From: Lacticaseibacillus suilingensis
GTDB taxonomy: Bacteria; Bacillota; Bacilli; Lactobacillales; Lactobacillaceae
NCBI RefSeq assembly: GCF_016861845.1
Contig: NZ_BOLV01000014.1
Location: forward strand, 1 to 64,000
Reading direction: 5' to 3'
DNA: 64,000 nt
The position numbers were made by a program, and so were the translations under genes. The notes under the pieces are model-generated. The model did not search any database. It saw only the letters and a program-made list of their open reading frames with translations, and was not told where the DNA came from. This document shows positions 39,125-47,938 of the stretch, piece after piece (within the stretch, counting starts at the first letter, position 1; every line of letters starts with the position of its first letter).

Positions 39125-41908
39125 ATGACTGCAACAGATAAGCGGACGCAATATGCGACCCAGACGTCGGCAGAAGTGCTGAAGGATCTTGACAGCACGA
39201 ACACCGGCATTACTGAGGCTGAGGCGCAAAAGCGTTTAGCTCAATACGGGGAAAACACGATTACCCACACCCAAGGGGAATCGCAATTTAAGGCCTTTAT
39301 CAAAAACTTTGGGAGCCTGATGGCGATTTTGCTTTGGGTGTCAGGGCTGGTCGCGATGATCAGTGGCACCATGGAGCTAGGGATTGCCATTTGGCTCGTG
39401 AACATCATTAATGGGGTCTTCAGTTTCTGGCAGCAATTCCAAGCCAAAAAAGCCACCGACTCCTTAATGGCGATGTTGCCCACTTACACGCAGGTTTATC
39501 GCGATGGTAAGGTGCAACAAAAAGACGCCACGGCCTTGGTGCCAGGTGATGTCTTCCTGTTGCAAGCCGGTAACGCCATTCCGGTCGATGCACGCTTGCT
39601 TGAAGCGACTTCCATGCAAGTCGATCAAAGTGCGCTGACCGGTGAATCCGTCCCAGAATCCAAAGAAGTGAAATACGACCCGGGCGAAGGCCAATTCGCC
39701 GAGTCCAACCTGATTTATGCCGGTACCACCATCGGCGCCGGCACCGGCAAAGCGGTCGCGATTGCCACCGGCATGAACACCGAGTTCGGGAAAATCGCTG
39801 CTTTGACCCAGCAGCAAAAGAAGGTCAAGAGTCCCCTCGCCATTGAGCTGGATCACCTGACCCGGCAGATTTCTATGATTGCCATTGCCATTGGGATTGC
39901 CTTTTTCATCTCGGCGATTTTCTTTGTCCACTATCCAGCTGCCAAGGCGTTCATTTTCGCCTTAGGGATGATCGTCGCGTTCATTCCTGAAGGCCTCCTG
40001 CCAACTGTCACCTTGAGTTTAGCCCAAGGCGTCACCCGCATGGCCAAAAAGCATGCACTGGTGAAGGATCTGAATTCCGTTGAAACCCTGGGCGAAACCA
40101 CGGTGATCTGCTCGGATAAGACTGGGACCCTGACGCAAAACCAAATGACCGTCAATCACGTTTGGACTCGGAGTAAGGAATACAAAATCACCGGCCAAGG
40201 CTATGTGAACAACGGCCACATCGAACTGGATGGCAAGCGCGTTGACCCGACCACCGAGCCGGAATTGGCTCTGCTGGTACGGGTGGCTTCGCTGAATAAC
40301 GATACCCAGGTGCAGCAAGACAAAGACAGTGGTAAGCCGAAAATTCTCGGCACACCAACCGAAGCCGCTTTGGTGATTTTAGCCGAAAAAGCCGGCTTTG
40401 ATCTCGCGGCCGCTACCGCCAAAACTCCGCGGCTGAAAGAGTTTCCTTTTGACTCCGACCGTAAGCGCATGAGTACGGTGCACCGCCTCGATGATCAAAC
40501 CCTGATGCTGTGCGTCAAAGGCTCATTAAGCGACACGGTGCACCAGTGCGACACGATTCAAGTCGATGGTAAAGTGCGGCCGATCACCGAAGATGACCGC
40601 CGCGCGATCAACGCTGCCAACAACAAGTACGCGAAGTTAGGCTTACGTAGCCTGGCTGCCGCCTACCGTGAGTTCCCCGCTGAAGCCGATACCGCCAGTC
40701 AGCTGGACAAAATGACCATCGAAGACGCCGAAAACCATTTGACCTTCGTCGGCTTGACCGTCATGGCTGACCCACCGCGCCCAGAAATCTACGAAGCGGT
40801 GCGCAAGTGCCACGAAGCCAACATTAAGATCATCATGGTGACTGGGGACTCCACGTTAACAGCGAAGTCCATCGCCGTTAAAATTGGCCTGACCTCGGAC
40901 CAAGCCCGCGTCGTTACCGGCACCGAATTGGATGCCATGACTGAAGACCAGTTGCAAGACACCTTGAAAGGCGAAATCATTTTCGCCCGGGTTGCCCCTG
41001 AACAGAAGTACAAGATCGTTTCCACCTTGCAAAAGAACGGTGAAATCGTTGCTTCCACTGGTGATGGCGTCAACGATGCCCCCGCCCTCAAAAAGGCCGA
41101 TATCGGCGTTGCCATGGGTGTGACCGGGACCGACGTGGCGAAGGATGCGGCGGATATGATTTTGACCGATGACAACTTCGCCTCGATCGTGGCCGCGATT
41201 GAAGAAGGCCGCACGGTGTACGCCAACTTGCAGAAGTTCCTGACCTACATTTTGACCTCCAACGTGCCTGAAGCCATTCCTTCTGCGCTGTTCCTGTTCT
41301 CTGGTGGGCTGATTCCGCTGCCTATGACGGTGATGCAGATTTTGACTGTCGACTTAGGGACGGACATGCTGCCAGCGCTGGGGCTGGGTTCTGAAAAAGC
41401 GGAGCCTGGCATCATGCACCAGCCGCCGCGCGCCAAAAACGCGCACCTCTTGAGTAAGCGGGTCATCTGGAAGGCCTTTGCCTGGTATGGCTTGATCTCC
41501 AGTGTGATTTCCACCGCCGCCTACTTCTTCGTCAACTACCAAAACGGTTGGCCTAACGTGGCCCTGGCTGCCAGCGGCAATGTCTATGCGCGGGCGACCA
41601 CCATGGTCCTTGGCGCGATTGTCTTCTCCCAGATCGCCAATGCCTTGAACTGCCGGACCAACATGGCTTCAGTGTTCAAAGTGGGGTTGTTCAGCAACCG
41701 GCGCGTCTGGTATGGGATTGCCTTTGAAATCGTCTTGTTTGCCTTCCTGACCGTGACGCCTGGGGTGCAAGAATTGTTCAATACCACGGTCCTCAACCCT
41801 GGTGATTGGCTGTTCCTGTTCATCATTCCGTTCCCGATTGTGTTAATCGAGGAAATTCGCAAACGCTTAGCGCGGCGCAATGATCCGCTTGCCGACGCCG
41901 CCGATTAA
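39125..41908 (+). CDS. type II cation-translocating P-type ATPase
   Basis: A 927-residue P2-type ATPase, start at 39125 (MTATDKRTQYATQ) with GGAGG upstream. Actuator motif TGESVPES, phosphorylated Asp in DKTGTLTQNQMTV, nucleotide-binding KGSL, hinge TGDGVNDAPAL. M4 carries PEGLLPTVTLSLAQG, and the region before the phosphorylation site (LVKDLNSVETLGETTVI) is like that of Na+/K+-ATPase alpha chains, so the IIC/Na+-type subgroup is more likely than Ca2+ SERCA. About ten membrane segments. Probably Na+ or other monovalent cation export; the ion cannot be proven by sequence. Monocistronic. Confidence 0.9.
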   Translation: MTATDKRTQYATQTSAEVLKDLDSTNTGITEAEAQKRLAQYGENTITHTQGESQFKAFIKNFGSLMAILLWVSGLVAMISGTMELGIAIWLVNIINGVFSFWQQFQAKKATDSLMAMLPTYTQVYRDGKVQQKDATALVPGDVFLLQAGNAIPVDARLLEATSMQVDQSALTGESVPESKEVKYDPGEGQFAESNLIYAGTTIGAGTGKAVAIATGMNTEFGKIAALTQQQKKVKSPLAIELDHLTRQISMIAIAIGIAFFISAIFFVHYPAAKAFIFALGMIVAFIPEGLLPTVTLSLAQGVTRMAKKHALVKDLNSVETLGETTVICSDKTGTLTQNQMTVNHVWTRSKEYKITGQGYVNNGHIELDGKRVDPTTEPELALLVRVASLNNDTQVQQDKDSGKPKILGTPTEAALVILAEKAGFDLAAATAKTPRLKEFPFDSDRKRMSTVHRLDDQTLMLCVKGSLSDTVHQCDTIQVDGKVRPITEDDRRAINAANNKYAKLGLRSLAAAYREFPAEADTASQLDKMTIEDAENHLTFVGLTVMADPPRPEIYEAVRKCHEANIKIIMVTGDSTLTAKSIAVKIGLTSDQARVVTGTELDAMTEDQLQDTLKGEIIFARVAPEQKYKIVSTLQKNGEIVASTGDGVNDAPALKKADIGVAMGVTGTDVAKDAADMILTDDNFASIVAAIEEGRTVYANLQKFLTYILTSNVPEAIPSALFLFSGGLIPLPMTVMQILTVDLGTDMLPALGLGSEKAEPGIMHQPPRAKNAHLLSKRVIWKAFAWYGLISSVISTAAYFFVNYQNGWPNVALAASGNVYARATTMVLGAIVFSQIANALNCRTNMASVFKVGLFSNRRVWYGIAFEIVLFAFLTVTPGVQELFNTTVLNPGDWLFLFIIPFPIVLIEEIRKRLARRNDPLADAAD

Positions 41909-41920
41909 GTCTAGCAAACG

Positions 41921-41950
41921 AAAAAACCCAGCCAAAGTGGCTGGGTTTTT
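41921..41950. terminator. bidirectional terminator
   Basis: AACCCAGCCA and TGGCTGGGTT arms around three bases, with A- and T-runs at the ends; serves the ATPase gene and the convergent 86-residue gene. Confidence 0.93.
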
Positions 41951-41958
41951 GTCTGCCC

Positions 41959-42219
41959 TCAGTACCGCCGGTCAAACGCGGCACTAGTGGAGCGTAATTG
42001 AAATTGGTCAGGAGTCAGGGTCAAGGCATGCTGCAAGCGCACCTTCAAGCTGGTCGGGCCCAGTAATGAATTGAACCGATAGCCATCTTGATAGCGCCGT
42101 AGATAAGTGACCACAGGATCGAGCGCCAGCCGCACCGAGCGTTCTGCTGGCGCGGCCGTGAAGGTCAAAAGATAATCCACGCCCAAAGCCGTTGGGGTCG
42201 AAATTGGATCTGTTGCCAT
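41959..42219 (-). CDS. hypothetical protein (86 aa)
   Basis: An 86-residue protein starting MATDPISTPTALGVDYLL at 42219, where GGAGG lies 8 bases upstream; the open frame to 42279 has no ribosome site. It contains LALDPVVTYLRRYQDGYRF and SLKVRLQHALTLTPDQFQL and is probably a small soluble alpha/beta protein. I do not recognise it. It follows queH by 69 bases on the same strand and probably shares its transcript. Confidence 0.65.
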   Translation of the reverse strand: MATDPISTPTALGVDYLLTFTAAPAERSVRLALDPVVTYLRRYQDGYRFNSLLGPTSLKVRLQHALTLTPDQFQLRSTSAAFDRRY

Positions 42220-42288
42220 GTTCTCGCCTCCTCTACTGCTCAAAGTGTAAAACGTTGAGCAAGGGAAAACAAGGTTCAACCCTTCACT

Positions 42289-43053
42289 TTAATTTGCCTG
42301 TTCGGCAATGTGAAATTGAATCGGTGAGAAATCATCCGCTTCGTGGGCCGCCACATACTTGGTAGCCTCGCGGTTGATGGCAGCCAGGTCGATGCCTTGC
42401 GCCTTGGCCGCAAACAAACAGCCGCAATAGCACTGGCGATAGACATTGTAGTCCTTGCACATCTGCACCGATCGGGCATAGCCGCCACGCTTTTTGAAGT
42501 CACTCGGCAGGTAAGCCACATTGTACAGATGCTGAATTTCCAGCCCGCCTTCGTTGATCCACTGCGCATTCTTGTTCGGCGAAATGGTCAGCGTGCTACC
42601 AAAGTAGTCAAAGCCCAATTCCTGCGCCTTGGCCGCCACCGCATCCAGCCGAAAATCATAGCAGACGCGGCAGCGCGCGCCGCCTTCTGGTTCATTCTTC
42701 AGCGTCTTGGTTTGCGCCAGCCAATCGCTGGGCTTGTAGTCGGCGCTGATAAACTGAACCTGGTTGTGCGTCCGGGCGTTAAAATCAAGAATAAACTGCT
42801 GTTGCACTAGCTTACGCCGCTCATACTCCATCCGCGGATGAATATTGGGGTTGAAGAAGAAGATCGTCACATCAGCAAACTGGGTGAGATATTCCAGCGT
42901 GTAGGTGCTACAAGGCGCGCAACAAGCGTGCATCAACAGGCGCGGACGCAGCTTTTGTTCCTGCCAGCCCTTGATGACCTCTTGCAAAATCAGGTCAAAA
43001 TTGATTTTTTGGTCTTTTTCGAATTGACTGGCAATTTCTGCGTATTCCAACAT
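42289..43053 (-). CDS. queH: epoxyqueuosine reductase QueH
   Basis: A 254-residue QueH (non-cobalamin epoxyqueuosine reductase, last step of tRNA queuosine synthesis). Iron-sulfur and metal ligands are visible: HACCAPC (residues about 43-49), GGARCRVCYDFRL (about 123-135), and DYNVYRQCYCGC (about 204-215). The linker GFDYFGSTLTISPNKN is also a family mark. Length fits. GGAGG 8 bases before the ATG. No other queuosine genes are in the window. Confidence 0.95.
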   Translation of the reverse strand: MLEYAEIASQFEKDQKINFDLILQEVIKGWQEQKLRPRLLMHACCAPCSTYTLEYLTQFADVTIFFFNPNIHPRMEYERRKLVQQQFILDFNARTHNQVQFISADYKPSDWLAQTKTLKNEPEGGARCRVCYDFRLDAVAAKAQELGFDYFGSTLTISPNKNAQWINEGGLEIQHLYNVAYLPSDFKKRGGYARSVQMCKDYNVYRQCYCGCLFAAKAQGIDLAAINREATKYVAAHEADDFSPIQFHIAEQAN

Positions 43054-43116
43054 CCGTCTCGCCTCCGTGGCCTAAGTATACAAAAACTCAGTCGCGAAGA
43101 CAATTTGCGGGCAAGC

Positions 43117-43149
43117 AAAAACCGAGGACGACTGGCGCCGCACCTCGGC
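43117..43149 (-). terminator. terminator of the pot operon
   Basis: CCGAGG (43122-43127) pairs with CCTCGG (43143-43148); on the minus strand followed by T5. Confidence 0.82.
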
Positions 43150-43157
43150 ATTTGACA

Positions 43158-44231
43158 CTACTTCCGGTACATTTTAAATTCCAAGTATAGATCGTTGTAC
43201 AGCCCTACTGTCTTCGGGGCTAAGTCACTATACACTTCAGACTTCTTGATAACATCCTCATCTGGATAGAACTGCTTATCGTTACGCACCGCTTTGGGTA
43301 GCAACTTCAGCGCCGCTACATTGGGGGTAGAATACCCGACGTAATCCGCGTTCTGCGCCGCATTTTTGGCATTCGTGAGGAAATTCAAGAACGCATAAAT
43401 GGCCTTGAAGTGCTTCGCAGTCTTAGGGATGACCAAATTGTCAAACCACAAGTTCGAGCCTTCACTCGGCACCACATAGTGCAGATGCGAGTTATTGGCC
43501 ATCATATCCGCCGCTTCCCCTGACCAGTCCACCGCCAGCGCCGATTCATCGGCGGCCATGTACATCTTGATTTCATCGGCCACCACGGCTTTAACATTCG
43601 GTGACATCTGATCAAGCTTCGCCTTGGCCAAGGCCAGGGTGTTCGGATCCGTGGTGTTCATCGACTTACCCATCGACCGCAGGGAAAAGCCCATGATGTC
43701 GCGCGCCGAGTCAATCAGCATGATGTTGTCGCGATATTTACTCTTCCACAAGTCATTCCAGTGTTGGATTTCACCAGGCTTAACAAACTTGTCGTTGTAA
43801 ATGATCCCCAAGGTGCCCCAGAAATACGGCAGGCTGTACTTATTGCCGGGATCAAAGGAGCGGTTCATGTACAACGCGCCGAAATTACTGAGGTCTTTGA
43901 GTTTGCTCTTATCCAGTGGCACCAGCATCTTGGCGTTACGCATTTTTTCGACCATGTATTCAGAAGGCACCGTCAAATCATAGGAAGTCCCGCCTTGCTG
44001 AATCTTGGTGTACATCGCCTCGTTCGAGTCAAAGGTTTCCAAATTGACATGGTAGCCCGTTTGCTTTTCAAACTTTTTAATCAAAGCCGGGTCGATGTAA
44101 TCGCCCCAGTTCGCCAGGTTCAACGTGTTATCGCCGGTGGCGCCTTGCGCTTTGGCCAAAGAGTGGCTCCAGAAGGCCAAGCCGAGCACCGCAGCCAAGA
44201 TAATGGCGGCCATGCTAATGAGTCGCTTCAT
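43158..44231 (-). CDS. potD: spermidine/putrescine-binding protein PotD
   Basis: A 357-residue periplasmic-type solute-binding protein. An N-terminal signal (MKRLISMAAIILAAVLGLAF, ending near AKAQG) has no lipobox Cys, so it is secreted or kept as a membrane anchor. The mature start NTLNLANWGDYIDPALIKKFE is the PotD/F signature, with YDLTVPSEYMVEKM and LAVDWSGEAADMM later. It overlaps potC by 17 bases, the last gene of potABCD. Binds polyamines outside the membrane for the PotABC importer. Confidence 0.94.
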   Translation of the reverse strand: MKRLISMAAIILAAVLGLAFWSHSLAKAQGATGDNTLNLANWGDYIDPALIKKFEKQTGYHVNLETFDSNEAMYTKIQQGGTSYDLTVPSEYMVEKMRNAKMLVPLDKSKLKDLSNFGALYMNRSFDPGNKYSLPYFWGTLGIIYNDKFVKPGEIQHWNDLWKSKYRDNIMLIDSARDIMGFSLRSMGKSMNTTDPNTLALAKAKLDQMSPNVKAVVADEIKMYMAADESALAVDWSGEAADMMANNSHLHYVVPSEGSNLWFDNLVIPKTAKHFKAIYAFLNFLTNAKNAAQNADYVGYSTPNVAALKLLPKAVRNDKQFYPDEDVIKKSEVYSDLAPKTVGLYNDLYLEFKMYRK

Positions 44232-45051
44232 TGGTGACTGCCCCCTTTGCTTTTAGCTTCGCCTTATGCGACTTGGTGCCGCGCTGGATGAAGTAGTACC
44301 CCACTACCAGCACCAAGGAGAACAGGAACATCACGCCAGACAGCGCATTGATTTCCAGGCTGATGCCTTGACGCGCCCGGGCATAGATTTCAACGGACAG
44401 GGTTTCAAAGCCGTTGCCGGTGACGAAGAAGGTGACGGCAAAATCATCTAGCGAGTAAGTGAAGGCCATGAAGAAGCCGCTTAAAATCCCAGGCGTGATG
44501 AACGGCATGATGACGCGGGTCAACACCTGCAAGTTGGTGGAGCCCAAATCACGGGCTGCATCCAGCATCGTGTTGCTCATTTCCTGCAGCCGCGGCAGCA
44601 CCATCAGCACCACAATCGGAATGGAAAAGGCGATATGGCTCAGCAGGACGGACAAGAACCCTAGCGGAATGTGCAGCGCGGTGAAGAAAATCAGAAAACT
44701 GGCGCCGATGATGACATCCGGCGACACCATCAGAATGTTGTTCAGCGAGAGAATCGAGTTTTTGACCACTGGCCGACTGGTACGGCTAATCGCCAGCGCC
44801 CCTAGCGTGCCAACAATCGTCGCAATCAGGCTGGAGAGCAAGGCCAGCATCAACGTATCCACCACAATTTGAATCATCCGGGTGTCAGCGAACAGTTCCT
44901 GGTAATGGGTCCAGGTGAAGCCATGAAAGTTGCTCATGGTATCCCCTGCCGAAAACGAGTAGAAAATCAGGTAAGCAATTGGGACATACAACATGATGAA
45001 GACAAAAATCAAATAGAGATTAGTCCATTTCCATTTTTTCAGTGACTTCAT
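44215..45051 (-). CDS. potC: spermidine/putrescine ABC permease PotC
   Basis: A 278-residue permease with six membrane segments. The EAA coupling loop reads EMSNTMLDAARDLGSTNLQVLTR(VIMPFI), which docks onto PotA. The N-terminal YLIFVFIMLYVPIAYLIFYSF segment is typical of PotC. ATGA overlap with potB upstream, 17-base overlap with potD downstream. No anomalies. Confidence 0.93.
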   Translation of the reverse strand: MKSLKKWKWTNLYLIFVFIMLYVPIAYLIFYSFSAGDTMSNFHGFTWTHYQELFADTRMIQIVVDTLMLALLSSLIATIVGTLGALAISRTSRPVVKNSILSLNNILMVSPDVIIGASFLIFFTALHIPLGFLSVLLSHIAFSIPIVVLMVLPRLQEMSNTMLDAARDLGSTNLQVLTRVIMPFITPGILSGFFMAFTYSLDDFAVTFFVTGNGFETLSVEIYARARQGISLEINALSGVMFLFSLVLVVGYYFIQRGTKSHKAKLKAKGAVTNEATH

Positions 45052-45863
45052 GCCCGGCGGCCTCCTTTCTTCTTCCGTTCACCAGTCAGGAACATGATCA
45101 CGACCATCGCAATGATCAAGATGACCCCGATGGTTGAGCCCATCCCCCAGTTCATGGTGGTCAGGAAGTGTTCTTCAATCGCGGTCCCCAAGGTGATGAC
45201 CCGATTACCGCCAATCAAGCGGGTGAGCATGAATAAGCTCAGACTTGGAATGAACACGGCCTGGACCCCGCTTTTGACGCCACTCATGGTCAGCGGCAAA
45301 ATCACGCGGGTGAAAGTCTGCCACCACTTGGCCCCCAGGTCGCGACTGGCGTTGACCAAACCTTCATTCAGTTCCTCAATCCCATTAAAAATCGGCAAAA
45401 TCATAAACGGAATTTCGATGTAACTCGCCACGAAAATGAAGGAGAAATCCGTGAACAAGAACTGGTGCGTGCCCAGCCCCATCATCTGGAGGAAGGTATT
45501 GATGCCGCCATCCTGGCTGAAAATGCCAATAAAGGCATAAGCTTTCAGCAACAAGTTGATCCAGGTCGGCAAAATGATCAACAGCAACCACAGCTCTTTA
45601 TGCTTCGCGTAGTGCAGCAGGTAAGCCGCCGGATAGGAAATCACCAACGTCAGCGCGGTAATCAGGAAGGCATACCACACCGAGTTGATGGTCATCATGA
45701 TGTAGGTGCTGGAATGAAAATAAGTCGCATAATTGCTGAAGGTGAACTGACCTTCAATGTTAAAGAAGGATTGATAAACAATCAGCAGCATCGGCGCAAT
45801 GACAAACAGTAAAATCCAGAGGATATATGGCACATAGAAGGCCAGATTGGTGGTTTTTTTCAT
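45048..45863 (-). CDS. potB: spermidine/putrescine ABC permease PotB
   Basis: A 271-residue permease with six membrane segments and the EAA loop GIEELNEGLVNASRDLGAKW followed by RVILPLTMSGV. It pairs with PotC to form the channel. The basic tail GERKKKGGRRA is probably cytoplasmic. The stop overlaps the potC start (ATGA); potA ends 10 bases upstream of the start. Confidence 0.93.
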   Translation of the reverse strand: MKKTTNLAFYVPYILWILLFVIAPMLLIVYQSFFNIEGQFTFSNYATYFHSSTYIMMTINSVWYAFLITALTLVISYPAAYLLHYAKHKELWLLLIILPTWINLLLKAYAFIGIFSQDGGINTFLQMMGLGTHQFLFTDFSFIFVASYIEIPFMILPIFNGIEELNEGLVNASRDLGAKWWQTFTRVILPLTMSGVKSGVQAVFIPSLSLFMLTRLIGGNRVITLGTAIEEHFLTTMNWGMGSTIGVILIIAMVVIMFLTGERKKKGGRRA

Positions 45864-45873
45864 CAGCGGCCCC

Positions 45874-46962
45874 CTATTCCCCTTCGTAGCTTTCCAGTCG
45901 GGCGTCGAAGTCCTCCTCCGATTCGTTCAGGCGCATCACGTGAATGTCTTCCGGATCAAAGGTCAAGTCGACGCGTTCACCATCTTTGGCCGGGTTGGTG
46001 GAGTGAATCAACCATTCATTTTTAGCATCATCGTAGGCCACGATTTCATAGTAATCACCACGGAATAACTGCGTGTCCACATCCACCGTCACCTTGCCGC
46101 CGCCAAGGGCCGTGATGTCGAGGTCTTCCGGCCGGAGCACGACCTCAACGGATTCGTTGGGGCGCATGCCGGCATCGGCACATTCAAACTGCTTGCCGTT
46201 GAATTCCACCAAGTAGTCCTGCACCATGTGACCAGCCACGATATTACTTTCGCCAATAAAGTCGGCGACAAAGTGGTTGACCGGTTCATCGTAAATGTCC
46301 ACCGGGGTGCCGGATTGCTGCACTTCGCCGTCATTCATCACGAAGATTTCGTCGGACAGCGCCAGCGCCTCTTCTTGGTCATGCGTCACGAACAAGAACG
46401 TGATGCCGAGGCGCTGCTGCAATTCGCGCAATTCATATTGCATATCCTTGCGCAGCTTGGCATCCAGCGCTGACAGTGGCTCGTCCAGCAGGAGCACCTC
46501 TGGTTCCAGGACAATGGCGCGGGCTATGGCGACCCGCTGTTGCTGGCCACCAGATAATTCAGAGATTTCTCGATCCGCTAAGCCATTGAGCCGGACCATT
46601 TTCAACGCCGCATCCACGCGCGTTTCGATGTCGGCCTTGGCGATTTTTTGGACCCGCAAGCCGTATGCCACGTTTTCAAACACATTCAAATGCGGGAACA
46701 GTGCATAGTCCTGGAACACGGTGTTCACTTTGCGCTCGTTAGCCGGGATATCATTGATGCGCTGACCATTGAACAGCACATCCCCTTTGGTCGGATCCAA
46801 AAAGCCGGCAATCGCCCGCAGAATCGTGGTTTTACCGGAGCCACTCGGGCCCAGTAAGGTATAAAACTTGCCTTGTTCGATTTCGATATTGATATCTTTT
46901 AAAACTTCAGTGTCACCATATTGCTTGCTGACATGTTGCAGTTCGATGATGGTATTGCTCAA
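45874..46962 (-). CDS. potA: spermidine/putrescine ABC transporter ATPase PotA
   Basis: A 362-residue ATPase. I place the start at a TTG at 46962 ([17 protein letters not shown]): GGGGG lies 7 bases before it, and the longer frame to 46989 begins inside that site. Walker [10 protein letters not shown], signature LSGGQQQR, Walker [13 protein letters not shown], then a C-terminal TOBE-like regulatory domain (about 240-362: [17 protein letters not shown]). It powers PotBC. Upstream lies a 200-base repeat-containing spacer and then the XRE-cupin regulator gene on the same strand. Confidence 0.93.
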   Translation of the reverse strand: MSNTIIELQHVSKQYGDTEVLKDINIEIEQGKFYTLLGPSGSGKTTILRAIAGFLDPTKGDVLFNGQRINDIPANERKVNTVFQDYALFPHLNVFENVAYGLRVQKIAKADIETRVDAALKMVRLNGLADREISELSGGQQQRVAIARAIVLEPEVLLLDEPLSALDAKLRKDMQYELRELQQRLGITFLFVTHDQEEALALSDEIFVMNDGEVQQSGTPVDIYDEPVNHFVADFIGESNIVAGHMVQDYLVEFNGKQFECADAGMRPNESVEVVLRPEDLDITALGGGKVTVDVDTQLFRGDYYEIVAYDDAKNEWLIHSTNPAKDGERVDLTFDPEDIHVMRLNESEEDFDARLESYEGE

Positions 46963-46989
46963 TCTGATTCCCCCTAATCCTCGATGCAT

Positions 46990-47187
46990 CCCCTGACGTG
47001 TGCTGGCGACGGACTAAAAGCGTCCCGCTCCACAGCTTCTAGTTGCGCTCCGCAGGACAACGCTCGAGCAAATAGCTACGCTTCAGGCTTCGCCGCCAAA
47101 ATTCAGCGGCAATGCCTAAAGCTAGGCTATTTGTCGAGCTAAAACCGTCCCCGCTCCGCAGCCTTCATAGTTGCGCTCCGCAGCCTG
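46990..47187. repeat. long imperfect palindrome flanked by direct repeats, between regulator and potA
   Basis: An inverted repeat spans 47072-47139: left arm starting GCTCGAGCAAATAGC and right arm ending GGCTATTTGTCGAGC, with several bulges and an inner GCCGC/GCGGC closing a loop. It is flanked by two near-identical 36-bp direct repeats (about 47020-47055 and 47146-47183), both ending AGTTGCGCTCCGCAG. There is no T-run, so it is not a standard terminator. It may be a repeat-type element, an mRNA processing site that separates regulator and transporter expression, or an attenuator. Confidence 0.55.
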
Positions 47188-47727
47188 TTATAAATACGAC
47201 GCGGTTGCGACCAGCAGAATCGTCGACGGGCCTTTGGCGGCGTTGACGATGCGGTGCTGCTGGGTGGCGTGAAAGTAGATGGTCTCTCCTCGCTTGGCGC
47301 TGTACGTGTGGTGACCTAGCTGGAGCGTGACGCGCCCTTTCATGACATAAATAAAAGTTTCCGCCGGCGAAGGTTCGAAGGTTTTGAATTCTCCGCCTTC
47401 GTTGAATTCAATGCGCACCGGCTCCATTTCGTTTTCATTGGATTCCGGGACCAGCCAGCGCAATAAATAGCCGCGCTCTTCGTCCTCATATTCAACCTGA
47501 TCACCCACTGGATACACCAGCTGCTGAGTTTGGTCTTCGGTGAAAAATTCAGCCGGCGTTTGACCCAAGACGTTTAATAAGTCGAAGAAGGTTTCCATCG
47601 ACGGTGAGCTTTGATTATGTTCCAACTGGGAGATGTACCCCTTAGTTAAATCAGTGCGCTCGCCTAGTTCTTCTTGAGTCAAATTCTTCTGAATTCGCAG
47701 ATCCCGGATTTTTTGGCCTATATCCAT
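47188..47727 (-). CDS. XRE-cupin transcriptional regulator of polyamine transport
   Basis: A 179-residue regulator: an N-terminal XRE HTH (MDIGQKIRDLRIQKNLTQEE, YISQLEHNQSSPSM) and a C-terminal cupin sensor domain (about 105-178: FEPSPAETFIYVMKGRVTL, ETIYFHATQQHRI). This layout is that of PuuR-type regulators, and the location directly upstream of potABCD on the same strand is conserved in lactobacilli and bacilli. Probably represses its own promoter and the pot genes in response to polyamines. Autoregulatory palindrome in its promoter. SD GGAGGTGA. Confidence 0.9.
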   Translation of the reverse strand: MDIGQKIRDLRIQKNLTQEELGERTDLTKGYISQLEHNQSSPSMETFFDLLNVLGQTPAEFFTEDQTQQLVYPVGDQVEYEDEERGYLLRWLVPESNENEMEPVRIEFNEGGEFKTFEPSPAETFIYVMKGRVTLQLGHHTYSAKRGETIYFHATQQHRIVNAAKGPSTILLVATASYL

Positions 47728-47760
47728 CTAGTCACCTCCACAACGCAAGTTTCGTTAAAC

Positions 47761-47816
47761 TAAACTAAAAGTTTAGTACGCTTTGCTAATTATACTGGGT
47801 ATGAAGCGAATTTCAA
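47761..47816 (-). promoter_or_regulatory. promoter and operator of the XRE-pot operon
   Basis: Leftward -35 TTGAAA (47816-47811), 16-base spacer, -10 TATAAT (47794-47789). Directly downstream is a perfect palindrome TAAACT-AAA-AGTTTA (47761-47775), with a further TAAACT-like half beside it. The position just after the transcription start fits autorepression by the XRE-cupin protein. Confidence 0.72.
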
Positions 47817-47880
47817 GCGGCAGTGCCAACTTTTTACAAGAAAAATTGTGACCGGTTTCACATGTTCAAGTCACCATACA

Positions 47881-47926
47881 AAAAAACACCGCTTCACCTT
47901 GCTAGCATGAGCCAGGTGAAGCGGTG
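47881..47926 (-). terminator. terminator of the C-S lyase gene
   Basis: CACCGCTTCACCT pairs with AGGTGAAGCGGTG over 13 bp; on the minus strand followed by T7. Confidence 0.93.
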
Positions 47927-47938
47927 CGGGATGAAACC

